From Paenibacillus sonchi (GTDB lineage Bacteria > Bacillota > Bacilli > Paenibacillales > Paenibacillaceae): 64,000 bases of DNA. The first letter of the stretch is position 1; each line of letters begins with the position of its first letter. The notes beneath the pieces are model-generated. The model was not told the origin of the DNA and searched no databases. It was given only the letters and a program-made list of their open reading frames with translations. Made by a program: the position numbers and the translations under genes. Of this stretch, positions 16,943 to 27,097 are shown one piece after another. The DNA is taken from NCBI RefSeq assembly GCF_016772475.1, contig NZ_CP068595.1:2790001-2854000 (forward strand), written 5' to 3'.

Positions 16943-17972
16943 ATGCTTCAATTGAAATATGACAGGGAAGAAATCCTAAGCGTGATCGACAGGGTTACCA
17001 GAAAAACACTGGCGATGGATTTAACCTGGGAATGGCCCTGCGGGTGGCTTATTATGGGGTGTCCAGAGCTTACCAGACCACGGGGAATAAAGAGTATTTG
17101 GATAGGCTTGTCCAGTGGACGGATGAATATATCGGGCTGGGCCTGCCGGACTGGACAGTGAACACCTGTGCCATGGGCCACATGCTGATCACCTTGTATG
17201 AAGAGACAGGGAACCAGAAATATTGGGATATTGTGATGAGCAAGGTGGATTATCTCCGGAACGATGCGCTCAGGTTCGGGGACAAGGTGCTGCAGCATAC
17301 GGTATCCGTGTCCAATGATTTTCCGGAGCAGGCCTGGGCGGATACGTTGTTTATGGCGGCATTTTTTCTGCTCCGCGCAGGAAGCAAAATTAACGACCAG
17401 GACTTGATCCAAGATGCCCTCAATCAGTATTACTGGCATATCAAATATCTGCAAGACCCTGGCAGCGGGTTCTGGTTCCACGGTTACAATCATGTGCAGC
17501 AGGATCATATGTCCGGTTTATTCTGGGGAGGGCGAATGCCTGGGGCGCCTATACCATGTCGCAGGTCAAACCGCTTTTGAAGGACTGGTATTTGTACCCG
17601 CAGTGTATGGATGTGGAGTGTTCGCTCCGGGATCAGCTGGCGGCGCTGAAGCTTGTTCAGACGGAGAACGGCTTGTGGCGGACGGTGCTGGATGATGAAG
17701 ACTCCTATGAGGAAGTATCTGCATCCTGCGGGATTGCGGCGGCTATGATCAACAACGGCAATCCGCTGCATACCAAATATGTGCAAAAGGCCCTGCAAGG
17801 CATCCTGCAAAATATCAGCGAAGACGGGCGGGTACTTGGTGTGTCCGGCGGCACAGCAGTGATGAAGGACCGGGAAGGGTACCGCAACATCCCCAAAGAC
17901 TGGATTCAGGGCTGGGGCCAAGGCCTGGCACTGGCTTTTCTGTCCGATATGCTTAAGCAGCGGAATGAATAG
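16943..17972 (+). pseudogene. GH105 unsaturated rhamnogalacturonyl/glucuronyl hydrolase, frame broken twice
   Basis: Three frames in series encode one 343-residue YteR/YesR-type enzyme that removes the unsaturated uronic acid left by pectin or related lyases. Visible family features are WPCGVAYYG near the start, the catalytic Asp in QAWADTLFM, HGYNHVQQDHMSG, FWGRANAW and IQGWGQGLALAF at the end. The breaks are fixed by one G in GGG at 17042-17044 and one G in GGGG at 17525-17528; the second restores the conserved FWGR. No signal peptide, so cytoplasmic. The start has AGAGGGGAA upstream. Either the sequence has errors here or the gene is dead. Confidence 0.85.
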
Positions 17973-17990
17973 AGTAAGTAATACACTACA

Positions 17991-18044
17991 GGGTAACTTT
18001 GAAGGCGGTTGAACAAACGGCTTCACGGTTACTCTTGTTTTTTT
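17991..18044 (+). terminator. Terminator after GH105
   Basis: GGTAAC...GAAG...CG pairs with CG...CTTC...GTTAC and is followed by TTGTTTTTTTG. Confidence 0.7.
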
Positions 18045-18139
18045 GCGGGGATGTAAAATTATAGATTTATTAAAGGGGATGGATTGTGATATGGAGAATA
18101 AAGCTTGAATGAGATCAGAACAGGTGGAGGAGGGAACTT

Positions 18140-21100
18140 ATGATTTTCAGAAAAGATTCACTGGATAAAAAGAGCCTGCTCAAAGAATTAGACTCACTGG
18201 GATATTCAGACAGGATTAAAAAGATAGCGGTTCTAGGCCGTGACCATAGAGGCTCAACCGAGTATTCCGGGCTGCTGTCTTCCTTACTGGAGGATGGTGC
18301 TTATGAAGGACGTCTTGCATTGGCCGGGGCTGAAGTCACCAAGGATGCTAGTGTTGTTTTGTCAGCCTTGCGGCATCCTATGGCAAGTGTCAGAAATACG
18401 GCAGCGGGGCTTTTGGCCAAAATGGCTTCAGATACGGATATAGAGCGCGAGCTTCCCCATTTATCACAGGATTGCCGCCGGAAGCTGCTGCGCAGTGTTT
18501 CTTTTATGAACCGTCAAGAACTGGCGGAGCGGCTGCTGCCTGTGGTGTATGCCCGGTGGGGAGCGGAGGAGGCAGCCATTGTACTATCGGCATGCAGGAA
18601 GGATACGGTCAGTCAATGGCTTACAGAGATCGGTTATGCCATAAAAGACTGGAGCAAATTAGCCGGCCGGCATCCTGATGCGGTTGCTGAGTATTTCAAG
18701 ACGACTTTAGCAAACACACCGTTTAGGGAACAAGGTTATGTCTGGTGGAGGTTCTCCTCAGCTTTTGGAATTTTATGCCTGACGAAGGCGGAGGTAGTGC
18801 TGGAATGTGCAGCGAATCATGGACCCATGGGTATCCTGCATCCTGCGCTGAAGAAACAGCTTAGTACTTTAACCCGCATCAATCCTGATGGAGTGTACAG
18901 GCTGCTGACACGGAAGGAGTCGCGAAGCGACCTGATTTCGCAGGGTATCCCTGACGGGGTTCTAAAAAGAAGAAGCTATTTATCCTTAGATCAATGGATG
19001 GAATTAGCCAAATTACTCGCAGACCGGCCTGTGCATATGACGAAATTACTTCATCATCTAGCGCCTTCCAGCCGTAAAGCGGTTTTTGATGCGGTGTATG
19101 AAGAAGGTAAACGCCAGGAACGCATTTTTCCGGAAAAATTGCTGTATGTGCTGCCGCATGCCTTACGTGACAAGGAAGCCGCCCGGATGCTTGGCCTTCG
19201 TGAGGTCTCTGATGACCGGGAACGGATGCTTAGAATTACGGCTTGCCGTTCAATTCATCATTCAAGAGAGAAGCTCGAGCAAGCGGCACAGGTATCCAAC
19301 GCAGACGAACGCGCAACGGCGCTTATGCAGCTGATCCGGAGTACGGTTCTGTCGAGACAGGGGATGCATGAAACCTTGGTGTATTTGGGCCGGATCAAAA
19401 ATGACCAGGACCCTGTCCGGGGCGCAGTTTTTAAAGAGCTTTCGGATAGTCCTGCGTCTGTGTTCACGGATGCCCATGTGCAGGATCTGACTTTGCTTGT
19501 AGATAGTGTTATGGATGCCAGGGATACTTCATATGGTACCCGATTCTCCGTTCAACAATTGGCATTTGCCATTCTGCGCCATAACGCATCGTATCCTCAC
19601 GGTGAGCTGTTCAAGTTTTCGTTAAATACGATCCAGAAGCTGGCTAAGCAGAGCGGACAGCTTGCCCTTCCATCCTTGGAGAAGAATGTACCCCGGGGAG
19701 TAGAAGGGATTGTCTTCGACGCCATTTATACATTAGCTGTACAGGCCAACCGGCGGGAAGACTACAATCTGGTCCTCAGCCTGGCTAACTCATTCGGCAA
19801 AAGAGGTTATGGCATCACCAAACTTCAACAATTGTTAAAGGAAGCAACGCGGGCCAAAACAGATTCGACAGCCATACAAGCGGCCAGACATTGGCTTGCC
19901 CCGCATCACACACGGGATGAAAGAGTTGGGGAATTACTGGCTCTGGATAAATCGTTTATTACCATATATGAAGTGTTCCAACATCTGCACCGGAAACGTC
20001 AAGAATGGCTGGACCCGTTTATTTCGGGTACTGTGATTAAAGGCAGGTTCTTATCGGGCAAAACCATCTATCCGGTGCCTGCTGCGGACGGGTTCAACAG
20101 GTGGCTGCCGCGCCAGCAGCAATCTTTAAGTTCATTATTGGGCAAAATTGCATTCGATGCCAAACGCAGCCTTTCAGAGCGTTCCAGAGTGATTAGGATC
20201 ATGGGAAGTATGCCTGACCTTGGTCCGGATCAGTTACTGGAGCTTATTCACGATAAGGAAGTGCCTGTAGCAGAAGCCGCGCTTCATGCCCTTTCACTCA
20301 TGGAAGAACCGGAGAAGGCACTTCCCGTTCTGCTGGAGAATCTGGATGGCGACCGGGCCCGTGTAGCCATGTATTCGATACCGAGATGCATCCGCAGAGT
20401 GAATCCGGTGTTACTGGCTTCAATGCTTAAGGAGCTGTTACACCGGGACAAGCTGAAAGTTACGGTCCGAAAAGAGGCCATCCGGCTGCTGGGGGCGTAT
20501 AGAAGCAGTGACAGCATTCCGCTATTGTTGGAGGAGTTCGAAAAACCAAATGCGCATAAGGACGTAATTATTGCCATAGGGCATGCAGCGAGACAGCTTT
20601 TGGACGATGAACGCAGCTGGACTATTTTAAGTGCAATGGCTGCTTCATCAGAGAGGGACATCGCGGCCAGTTTATTATCTCAGCGGCCTAATGATCTTCC
20701 GTTAGACTATAGACCGCGTTATTTAGGGTTAATCATTGAAATTGCAGGTCATCCGGATACGTTTGCCGGCAGATGTGCATTCAGCAGTATGATGCAGTGG
20801 ACCAATGGAAATGAAGAAGTCATTGCAGCTGCCACTGCCCAGGCGATTACGGATTTGGAGGACAGCAGCAGGTGGAATTTTGCCATGAACACGCTGATCG
20901 AAGCATGCCGTGACGGGAAGGTCAATGAAGCTGTAACCGGTGTTTGTCAGAAATTGGCCAATACGGCCATAAGCGATGAATGGAATGCAACGGCCACAAG
21001 AGATTTGCCTCACCGGCAGCGTCTCATGCAACTTATCAACGAGCTGATCGCTTTGCCCAAAAATTCACGTATACACCTCGTACCTTTGTTTATGGGCCTG

Positions 21101-21505
21101 ATTGACTGTCTGGTTTATGATGAGACTTTGCATCAAGTGGTGATGAAATTGTATATAGCAGCCATAGATTGGAATAATGTGGAGGAATCCGTCGCTTATC
21201 TCCATCGGATGGTCGACTGTATTACAAATCAGCCACAGCTGTTAGGCGATGCCTATAAGCAGATCGCGGATAACTTACAAGACAGCACAGGCTATTGGAA
21301 TCCGGAAACCCTGCTGGAAATTGTAGATCTCCTAGGCGCTGAAAGAGGTTATGAACATCAGTATATAGGACTTTCTGTGCTTGAAGCTGCCGGAAGTGCT
21401 TTATTGTGGGGTCAGGAGTGTGCTGACCGTTTGAGGCTGTATAGGAATCACACGAACATTGCCGTCCGCTCACTTGCGCTTAACATTTGGACCCACAAGC
21501 TATGA
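18140..21505 (+). CDS. Very large HEAT/helical-repeat protein, 1121 residues, function unknown
   Basis: The protein is almost wholly alpha-helical repeats. HEAT-like units are clearest at about residues 55-100 ([20 protein letters not shown]) and 680-830 ([54 protein letters not shown]), with repeated aliphatic heptads elsewhere. No signal peptide, membrane segment or catalytic motif was recognised. The ATG follows GGAGGAGGG by 7 bases and the frame is intact throughout. It is a single-gene unit after a terminator, and its end overlaps the convergent yjaB-like gene by 6 bases. HEAT scaffolds usually bind proteins or nucleic acid; any specific role, including defence, would be a guess. Confidence 0.75.
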   Translation: MIFRKDSLDKKSLLKELDSLGYSDRIKKIAVLGRDHRGSTEYSGLLSSLLEDGAYEGRLALAGAEVTKDASVVLSALRHPMASVRNTAAGLLAKMASDTDIERELPHLSQDCRRKLLRSVSFMNRQELAERLLPVVYARWGAEEAAIVLSACRKDTVSQWLTEIGYAIKDWSKLAGRHPDAVAEYFKTTLANTPFREQGYVWWRFSSAFGILCLTKAEVVLECAANHGPMGILHPALKKQLSTLTRINPDGVYRLLTRKESRSDLISQGIPDGVLKRRSYLSLDQWMELAKLLADRPVHMTKLLHHLAPSSRKAVFDAVYEEGKRQERIFPEKLLYVLPHALRDKEAARMLGLREVSDDRERMLRITACRSIHHSREKLEQAAQVSNADERATALMQLIRSTVLSRQGMHETLVYLGRIKNDQDPVRGAVFKELSDSPASVFTDAHVQDLTLLVDSVMDARDTSYGTRFSVQQLAFAILRHNASYPHGELFKFSLNTIQKLAKQSGQLALPSLEKNVPRGVEGIVFDAIYTLAVQANRREDYNLVLSLANSFGKRGYGITKLQQLLKEATRAKTDSTAIQAARHWLAPHHTRDERVGELLALDKSFITIYEVFQHLHRKRQEWLDPFISGTVIKGRFLSGKTIYPVPAADGFNRWLPRQQQSLSSLLGKIAFDAKRSLSERSRVIRIMGSMPDLGPDQLLELIHDKEVPVAEAALHALSLMEEPEKALPVLLENLDGDRARVAMYSIPRCIRRVNPVLLASMLKELLHRDKLKVTVRKEAIRLLGAYRSSDSIPLLLEEFEKPNAHKDVIIAIGHAARQLLDDERSWTILSAMAASSERDIAASLLSQRPNDLPLDYRPRYLGLIIEIAGHPDTFAGRCAFSSMMQWTNGNEEVIAAATAQAITDLEDSSRWNFAMNTLIEACRDGKVNEAVTGVCQKLANTAISDEWNATATRDLPHRQRLMQLINELIALPKNSRIHLVPLFMGLIDCLVYDETLHQVVMKLYIAAIDWNNVEESVAYLHRMVDCITNQPQLLGDAYKQIADNLQDSTGYWNPETLLEIVDLLGAERGYEHQYIGLSVLEAAGSALLWGQECADRLRLYRNHTNIAVRSLALNIWTHKL

Positions 21506-21961
21506 TAACTTCATATGCAAAATAGGAAAAGGCTGGCCTTGCTCATCCCGTTCAGACCGGTCAAATACCCGGAATCCCAAATGCTCGTAGAATCCGATTG
21601 CCTGGGGATTTTGTTCATTCACATCAACGTAGAGCACGTTTAGTGTCTGTACGGCATAAGTCACGAGTTGTTTTCCTATGCCTCTTCCCCTGGCGGCGGG
21701 GTTTACGAACAGCATTTCAATCTTAGTATCCTGAACGCCTATAAAGCCGAGATAATGATCCGAATCTGTATAAGCCAGCAGGTGGGGAATTTGCCGGATA
21801 CCTTGAATGACCAAGGGGCTTAATGCTGCAATATTCTGTTCGGTAAGGAATAGATGCGTAGCCCGCACAGCTGTTTCCCAAATATACAGCAGTTGATGCG
21901 ATACTTCCTCATTTCTGTCTGTGATCCTATGTATCGGGTTCATATGTTCTACCTTAACCAT
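21500..21961 (-). CDS. GNAT family N-acetyltransferase, YjaB-like
   Basis: A 153-residue acetyltransferase. Its acetyl-CoA loop is RGRGIGKQL after MLFVNPAA. The region [15 protein letters not shown] near the start, [17 protein letters not shown] and the ending [12 protein letters not shown] follow the E. coli YjaB pattern closely; YjaB is reported as a protein-lysine acetyltransferase, so a protein or small-amine substrate is possible. AAAGGA precedes the ATG at 21961. It is convergent with the helical-repeat gene and divergent from the ROK gene. Confidence 0.85.
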   Translation of the reverse strand: MVKVEHMNPIHRITDRNEEVSHQLLYIWETAVRATHLFLTEQNIAALSPLVIQGIRQIPHLLAYTDSDHYLGFIGVQDTKIEMLFVNPAARGRGIGKQLVTYAVQTLNVLYVDVNEQNPQAIGFYEHLGFRVFDRSERDEQGQPFPILHMKLS

Positions 21962-22016
21962 TTTCCTTTGAGTATAGTATTATTAAAGTACATTTGCAAA
22001 AGCCGGAGGGTTTGGA

Positions 22017-23143
22017 ATGGCGACACACCGCTTGAACAGCATGGAAGTAAAAAAGATGAACCGTAACGCCATTTATCGATATTTGTACCACCGTGAAGCT
22101 ACTTCCATCCAGGAGATTGCACAGGCGCTCCATCTGAGTCTTCCTACGGTTACCCAGAACATTAAGGAGCTGCAGGAAAGAGAGCTGATCGTGGAGACCG
22201 GGTTGTTTCAGTCCACCGGAGGCAGGAAGGCGAAATCGATGGCTTGCAACAGTGTGGCGGGATACGCAATCGGGCTGGATGTGACCCGGAATCATGTCGG
22301 CATTGTCATCATTGACCTGAGCGGTACAATCATCAAGCATGTCAGAAACCACTTTCCCTTTGCGAACACTGAAGTCTACTTTAAAAGCGTGGGCAAGCTG
22401 GTGGATGATTGTGTGGAAGAAAGCCGGATTGACAGCAGCAAAATTCTGGGAGTCGGGATTGCGCTGCCCGCCATTCTCTCCGATGACCGCCAAACGGTGA
22501 GCTATGCCACCGTCATTGACTTCAAGGGGGGAGCATCCGGCGTTTCGCCGAATTTATCCGCTATCCCTGTATTCTCAGCAATGATGCGAACGCAGCCGGC
22601 TTCACCGAATTGTGGGGAGAAAAAGACATTCACAATGTAGTCTATCTGTCCCTTAACAACAGTGTCGGCGGTTCAATTATCGTCAATAATCAGATCTATA
22701 CCGGGCAGAACCACAGAGGCGGGGAATTCGGTCATATGACGATCATGCCTGAAGGCCGTACCTGCTACTGCGGGCAGAAGGGCTGCGTGGATGCCTATTG
22801 CTCAGCGAAAATTCTCTCGGACAGCACGCAGGGAAGCATTTCCGAATTTTTCCGGCGGCTGCGGGAGGGACATGAGCCGCAAAAGGCAATCTGGCAGGAG
22901 TACATCGGCTATCTGGTGATCACGGTTAACAACCTGCGGATGCTGTACGATTGCGATGTGATTCTGGGCGGCTATGCCGGTGCATATATGGAGGAGTATA
23001 TAGATACCCTTCAAGGGCTGGCGGCCCGGAAGAACACCTTCGAGCGGGATGGCACATACCTCCGCGTCTGCAAATACAAGCTGGAGGCTACTGCCGTGGG
23101 AGCCGCCCTGGAGCTGGTAACAGAATTTATTGACAGCATCTAG
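22017..23143 (+). pseudogene. ROK family transcriptional regulator (XylR/NagC-like), frame broken once
   Basis: The corrected product is 375 residues. Residues about 15-65 are a winged helix (TSIQEIAQALHLSLPTVTQNI). The ROK sugar-kinase-like domain follows with GLDVTRNHVGI, SNDANAAGFTELWGE, HRGGEFGHM and the zinc motif CYCGQKGCVDAYC. One missing G in the GGGGGG run at 22526-22531 breaks it; restoring the base gives DFKGGSIRRFAEF. The ATG is preceded by CCGGAGGG. It lies upstream of a polyol dehydrogenase gene and probably represses it until a sugar binds. Confidence 0.85.
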
Positions 23144-23196
23144 ATTGTTGCCGAATAGCGTGAATCTAACAGAAACTGTATACTCTTGTTCTACCG

Positions 23197-23255
23197 CTCC
23201 TCCGGAAAAGGGTGGCGCCGCGTTTGCGGCCCCGCCCTCAGCCGGGGGAGTTTTT
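23197..23255 (+). terminator. Terminator after the ROK gene
   Basis: CTCCTCCGG at the left end pairs with CCGGGGGAG at the right end and is followed by TTTTT. The intervening loop is GC-rich and may pair internally. Confidence 0.65.
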
Positions 23256-23265
23256 AGTGTTTGTG

Positions 23266-23293
23266 TTGACTTCAAATCAAATCGGACTATAAT
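23266..23293 (+). promoter_or_regulatory. Promoter of the polyol dehydrogenase gene
   Basis: TTGACT (23266-23271), a 16-base spacer and TATAAT (23288-23293) form a strong housekeeping promoter. An AT-rich tract and a short dyad (TAGCG...CGCTA, 23324-23342) lie between it and the gene, where a repressor such as the ROK protein could bind. Confidence 0.75.
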
Positions 23294-23364
23294 CTTATTT
23301 AAATAGTTTTATAAAAGTATTTTAGCGATAGTTAGGCGCTATTATCCCCGAGGAGGAATATCTT

Positions 23365-24405
23365 ATGAAGAACAGAGCTTTTTATATGACGGATCTGAAG
23401 AAATTGGAAATGAATGAAATCGGCATGCCCAAGGCCAAAGAGGGCGAGGTTATTGTCAAACTGGAGTATGTCGGCATTTGCGGTTCCGATGTCCACTATC
23501 TGGAGCATGGCCGGATCGGTGACTTCGTTGTTGAGGGCGATTTTATTCTGGGGCATGAATGTGCCGGAGCAGTGGTTGAACTGGGCCCCGGGGTGAAGAA
23601 TCTGAAGGTGGGAGACAGGGTCGCGCTGGAGCCTGGAGTCACCTGCGGCCAGTGTGAATTCTGCAAGAGCGGAAAGTATAATCTCTGCCCGGATGTGAAG
23701 TTTCTGGCTACCCCGCCCTACCACGGCTGCCTGCTGGACTATATCGCTTTTCCGGAGAACATGGCCTTCAAGCTGCCGGACAACGTATCTTCAGAAGAGG
23801 GAGCGCTGGTGGAGCCGCTGGCAGTGGGTCTGCATGCTGCGGCCCAAGGCGGAATCAAGCTGGGTGACCGCGTCGTTATTCTGGGGGCCGGCTGCATCGG
23901 GCTCGTAACGCTCCTGGCCTGCAAAGCTTACGGGGCAACAGACATTGTGGTGGTAGATATCATTGAAAAGCGGCTGGAAGCAGCAAAGAAGCTGGGTGCA
24001 ACCCGGGTAATCAACGCCAAGCAGGAGAATGTCCGGGATGTAATATCCCTGCTAACGGACGGCCAGGGCATGGACAAGGTGATTGAAACGGCAGGGAGCG
24101 AGCATACCGTTAAGCAGACGCCCTATCTGGTCAAAAGAGGCGGAACGATTGTCCTTGTGGGCCTGGCGGCCAAGGATATCATCGATTTTGATTTTATGCA
24201 GATCATGTTTAAGGAGGCTGACATCAAATCGGTGTTCCGCTACCGCAATCTGTATCCTGCCGCCATTGGAGCAATCGCAGATGGTAAAATTGACGTCAAG
24301 GGCATCGTGACGCATGAATTCAGCTTTGAGGATACCCAGAAAGCCTTCGATTATGTGACCGATAATAAGCAAGAAGTGGTGAAGGCTGTGATCCGGATGG
24401 GATGA
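23365..24405 (+). CDS. Zinc-dependent medium-chain alcohol dehydrogenase (sorbitol/xylitol dehydrogenase type)
   Basis: A 346-residue NAD-linked enzyme. Catalytic zinc ligands are C39 (GICGSDVHY) and H64-E65 (GHECAG). The structural-zinc cluster is CGQCEFCKSGKYNLC, and the Rossmann motif is GAGCIG. SDVHYLEHG and FLATPPYHGCL are typical of the sorbitol/xylitol dehydrogenase branch, which oxidises polyols to ketoses. The start has GAGGAGG. With the adjacent ROK regulator it makes a small sugar-alcohol module. Whether the substrate is xylitol, sorbitol or another polyol is not decided by the sequence. Confidence 0.88.
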   Translation: MKNRAFYMTDLKKLEMNEIGMPKAKEGEVIVKLEYVGICGSDVHYLEHGRIGDFVVEGDFILGHECAGAVVELGPGVKNLKVGDRVALEPGVTCGQCEFCKSGKYNLCPDVKFLATPPYHGCLLDYIAFPENMAFKLPDNVSSEEGALVEPLAVGLHAAAQGGIKLGDRVVILGAGCIGLVTLLACKAYGATDIVVVDIIEKRLEAAKKLGATRVINAKQENVRDVISLLTDGQGMDKVIETAGSEHTVKQTPYLVKRGGTIVLVGLAAKDIIDFDFMQIMFKEADIKSVFRYRNLYPAAIGAIADGKIDVKGIVTHEFSFEDTQKAFDYVTDNKQEVVKAVIRMG

Positions 24406-24442
24406 CGCACCCGAGTTACTTTTCAAGATTCCATAATGTGTA

Positions 24443-24466
24443 GCCGTCCTAACCGGGCGGTTTTTT
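24443..24466 (+). terminator. Terminator after the polyol dehydrogenase
   Basis: GCCGTCC pairs with GGGCGGT around TAACC, followed by TTTTTT. Confidence 0.75.
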
Positions 24467-24520
24467 GCTGTGCGAAGTCAAATGACTGAAAAAATATGGG
24501 ATAATTCTTTAATTTGGTAA

Positions 24521-24549
24521 TGTAAATGAATGCGCTTACTTATTATAAT
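24521..24549 (+). promoter_or_regulatory. xynA promoter with cre-like site in the spacer
   Basis: TATAAT at 24544-24549 is the -10 box; the -35 region is near 24521-24526 (TGTAAA, weak). Between them lies 24527-24540, which on the minus strand reads AGTAAGCGCATTCA and matches the CcpA consensus except at two positions. CcpA bound here would block polymerase. It is 225 bases before the xylanase start, implying a long leader. Confidence 0.55.
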
Positions 24550-24555
24550 TTGCTA

Positions 24556-24773
24556 TATGTAAGACGCAGGTTGTCTTGCATTGTACTAGAAAGAGAAATT
24601 TCTTCTCAGGATAGAGGCTGCAGTCAGGGGCTTACGGATTCAGGACAGAGGTTAGGATATGACTGCCAAGAGAATCAACTGACCCAAAAAGAAAAGGGGT
24701 GATCTAAAAAAGGATATTATTCAAACCGTATACAGGTGAATAATTACAAATTAAAAATTTGGGGAGGTAAACG
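24556..24773 (+). other. Long structured 5' leader of the xylanase mRNA
   Basis: From the expected transcription start to the ATG there are about 218 untranslated bases. Hairpins include AAGAC/GTCTT (24561-24577) and a larger two-part stem: TTCTC (24603) with GAGAA (24670), and GGCTGCAGTC (24616) with GACTGCC (24661, two-base bulge). No known riboswitch was recognised. It could stabilise the mRNA or act as a regulatory element. Confidence 0.45.
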
Positions 24774-25412
24774 ATGATTAAGTTCAATAAGAAAATCATG
24801 ACGATAGTGATGGCAGTTTCCATGAGCTGTACCGCTTTGTTCGCAGCAACCGCCAGCGCAGCAACGGATTATTGGCAAAATTGGACTGATGGCGGCGGGA
24901 CAGTTAATGCGGTTAATGGCAGTGGCGGAAATTACAGTGTCAACTGGTCCAATACGGGAAATTTTGTTGTGGGCAAAGGCTGGACCGTCGGGTCGCCCGA
25001 CAGAACTATCAATTACAACGCGGGTGTCTGGGCACCGTCCGGCAATGGATATTTAACGCTCTATGGATGGACGAGAAACTCACTCATCGAATATTACGTT
25101 GTTGATAGCTGGGGCACTTATAGACCTACCGGAACGTACAAAGGCACAGTGACGAGTGATGGCGGCACCTATGACATCTATACAACTATGCGCTACAACG
25201 CACCTTCCATTGACGGCGTACAAACATTCCAGCAGTTCTGGAGTGTGAGACAGACAAAGAGACCGACCGGAAGCAATGCCACGATCACTTTTGCCAACCA
25301 CGTTAAAGCATGGGCGAGTAAAGGAATGAATCTGGGAAGCAGCTGGTCTTACCAGGTACTGGCTACAGAGGGATATCAAAGCAGCGGGAGTTCTAATGTA
25401 ACAGTGTGGTAA
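24774..25412 (+). CDS. xynA: Endo-1,4-beta-xylanase, glycoside hydrolase family 11
   Basis: A 212-residue secreted xylanase. The signal peptide ends ATASA at residue 29, and the mature protein starts [13 protein letters not shown]. The jelly-roll fold has the two catalytic glutamates: E106 in [11 protein letters not shown] (nucleophile) and E199 in [10 protein letters not shown] (acid/base). The thumb loop is present (SIDGVQTF). Length and layout match Bacillus subtilis XynA (213 residues). It cuts xylan outside the cell into xylo-oligosaccharides. A strong GGGGAGG site precedes the ATG. Transcription is monocistronic, from a promoter with a cre-like site, and ends at the hairpin at 25495. 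Confidence 0.96.
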   Translation: MIKFNKKIMTIVMAVSMSCTALFAATASAATDYWQNWTDGGGTVNAVNGSGGNYSVNWSNTGNFVVGKGWTVGSPDRTINYNAGVWAPSGNGYLTLYGWTRNSLIEYYVVDSWGTYRPTGTYKGTVTSDGGTYDIYTTMRYNAPSIDGVQTFQQFWSVRQTKRPTGSNATITFANHVKAWASKGMNLGSSWSYQVLATEGYQSSGSSNVTVW

Positions 25413-25494
25413 CAGTTCATCTCCAAGCAAGGCAACTGACGCAACCTGGCCGTATCCGGAAGGTTGAGCAGGTCTTTAATCATTGAGTGTGTCT

Positions 25495-25529
25495 AAGGCT
25501 GTCCGGCTTCATAGCCGGCGGCCTTATTT
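25495..25529 (+). terminator. Terminator after xynA
   Basis: AAGGCTGTCCGGC pairs with GCCGGCGGCCTT around a short TTCATA loop, followed by ATTT. Confidence 0.7.
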
Positions 25530-25533
25530 CACA

Positions 25534-25563
25534 GTAACCATCATTACGGGGGCTAATGGTTAC
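25534..25563. repeat. 8-bp perfect inverted repeat in the xynA / CDP-alcohol transferase gap
   Basis: GTAACCAT and ATGGTTAC are separated by 14 bases. It has no T-tail and may be a protein site or a remnant; no further assignment is possible. Confidence 0.35.
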
Positions 25564-25701
25564 CGTTTACCGACAGAAGCGGAATAGGAGCGCCTCAGGT
25601 GAATTGTCAGAGTAGTCCACAGTCCTTCAGCATTTTTTCAATGGATTCATGAACAAGATTAAAAAAACTCAAAATCAATGATTTCAGTCGACAACGGCTC
25701 C

Positions 25702-26244
25702 TCATTTTCTAAACATCCACCCCGCGTCATCCCTTAACAGCTCTTTGGATTGTATATTGATCAGCAGTTCTTCTATGGCCGAGCAGCTGGCTAATCCGCA
25801 AATTATAATGGAGGTCGTGGTGAGTCCGGATATACTGTACAGAAACGGGAAACTGAATAGCGCCAGTCCTGTTGCCTTGTTGGCATAAGTGTGCAGAAAA
25901 GATAATGCGTGGTATTTTACATATCCGACCAGCAATGAGCCCAGGCGAATCAGAGCAATCGCGGCTATCCAGCAGATGACCCACAGGGAGAGCTGAAGGA
26001 TCGGAAGGAAGACAACCAGCAGAACGGTTATAAAAACAACATCCGCAACACTGTCTATACTGGCCCCTAAAGAACTGGTGCTGTTGGTCTTTCTCGCGAC
26101 ATATCCATCGAGCACATCACTTGCCCCGCATATAAGATACAGGCCCAAAAACATGGCGGATAACGGTTGCAGAGCGAGCAGCAGCAGAGAGCACAGTATC
26201 CTCAGGGCAGAGAGTATATTGGGTATATGTTTTATTTGTCCCAC
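25702..26244 (-). CDS. CDP-alcohol phosphatidyltransferase family membrane protein
   Basis: A 180-residue membrane enzyme with about five hydrophobic segments. The full CDP-alcohol signature is present from residue 43: D-V-L-D-G-Y-V-A-R, eight residues, then G-A-S-I-D-S-V-A-D. This motif binds the divalent metal and CDP-diacylglycerol or a related CDP-alcohol during phospholipid head-group transfer. It is shorter and more divergent than typical PgsA, so the acceptor alcohol is uncertain. It is divergent from the two-component system at 26384, and the two share about 140 bases of promoter region. Confidence 0.82.
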   Translation of the reverse strand: MGQIKHIPNILSALRILCSLLLLALQPLSAMFLGLYLICGASDVLDGYVARKTNSTSSLGASIDSVADVVFITVLLVVFLPILQLSLWVICWIAAIALIRLGSLLVGYVKYHALSFLHTYANKATGLALFSFPFLYSISGLTTTSIIICGLASCSAIEELLINIQSKELLRDDAGWMFRK

Positions 26245-26383
26245 CTCATCACACGGGATTCTATGTATCAGCCGGCAATTAGTACTGCATTGGCGTTCAT
26301 ATTATATCATAGGTGTTATCGTTCATGAGGAAGAAATCCCCATTTTGCAGTATAATCGGAAAGGTAATGGAGGGGAAACGACA

Positions 26384-27097
26384 ATGAACGACACGATATT
26401 GATCATAGAAGATGAAGCAGGAATTGCCTGCATGCTAGAGCTGCTGCTGTCGAGGGAAGGATATTCTTCCGTCCTTACCGCTTCTACCGGGGCGGAGGCG
26501 ATGAGCCTGCTGGACAGCCGGGAGCCTGATATTATTTTGCTGGATGTGATGCTCCCGGACTGCAACGGCTTCGAGCTGTGTCTGGAACTGCGCAAAAAAA
26601 CAAACGCCCCGGTCTTATTCCTGACTTCGAGGGCTGCCGATTATGACAAGCTGACCGGATTTGCGATGGGCGGGGACGATTATATCACGAAGCCGTTCAA
26701 CTCCCTGGAGGTGGTGGCGCGGATCAAAGCCCAGCTTGCCAGAAAAAGGCTGTATCAGCAGGAGGCTCCGGCCGCCTGTTACGCTTTTGCTGATTTTGAG
26801 ATCAGCAAGGACACCGGCGGGCTGACGGTGCGCGGCCAGCAGGTGCATTGTACGGCTAAGGAGTTTGCGCTGCTGCTGTTTTTCGCCGAGCATCCGGGCC
26901 GGCTTTTTACAACGGCTCAGCTCTATGAACAGGTCTGGGGCCAAATGCAGCTGGGCGATGAAAAAACGGTTGTGATTTATATCTCCAAAGTCAGGAACAA
27001 AATAGAGCGGGACCCGAAGCAGCCCCGTTACATTGTTAATTTCCGCGGGTTAGGCTACAAATTTATTCCGGACCCCGTGCCGGGCGGACAAGTATGA
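26384..27097 (+). CDS. OmpR/VanR-type response regulator
   Basis: A 237-residue regulator with a receiver domain (IIEDEAG pocket, phosphoacceptor D54 in ILLDVMLPD, KPF near 105) and a C-terminal winged helix (VHCTAKEFALLLFFAEHPGR ... YISKVRNKIE ... NFRGLGYKF). ATG at 26384 is chosen for its GGAGGGG site and upstream TATAAT (26351). The kinase gene overlaps it by 4 bases. It probably activates the ABC transporter genes at 28348-30721, before which direct repeats occur. Confidence 0.9.
   Translation: MNDTILIIEDEAGIACMLELLLSREGYSSVLTASTGAEAMSLLDSREPDIILLDVMLPDCNGFELCLELRKKTNAPVLFLTSRAADYDKLTGFAMGGDDYITKPFNSLEVVARIKAQLARKRLYQQEAPAACYAFADFEISKDTGGLTVRGQQVHCTAKEFALLLFFAEHPGRLFTTAQLYEQVWGQMQLGDEKTVVIYISKVRNKIERDPKQPRYIVNFRGLGYKFIPDPVPGGQV

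Noticed and set aside
18140..21961. Helical-repeat gene and yjaB-like gene as a two-gene defence system
   Set aside because: They are convergent with a 6-base overlap, not an operon, and the acetyltransferase is a common housekeeping-type family.
24600..24675. Possible lysine riboswitch in the xylanase leader (AGAGG, GGGGCTTACGG fragments)
   Set aside because: The order and spacing of the lysine-riboswitch core elements are not met and the downstream gene is unrelated.
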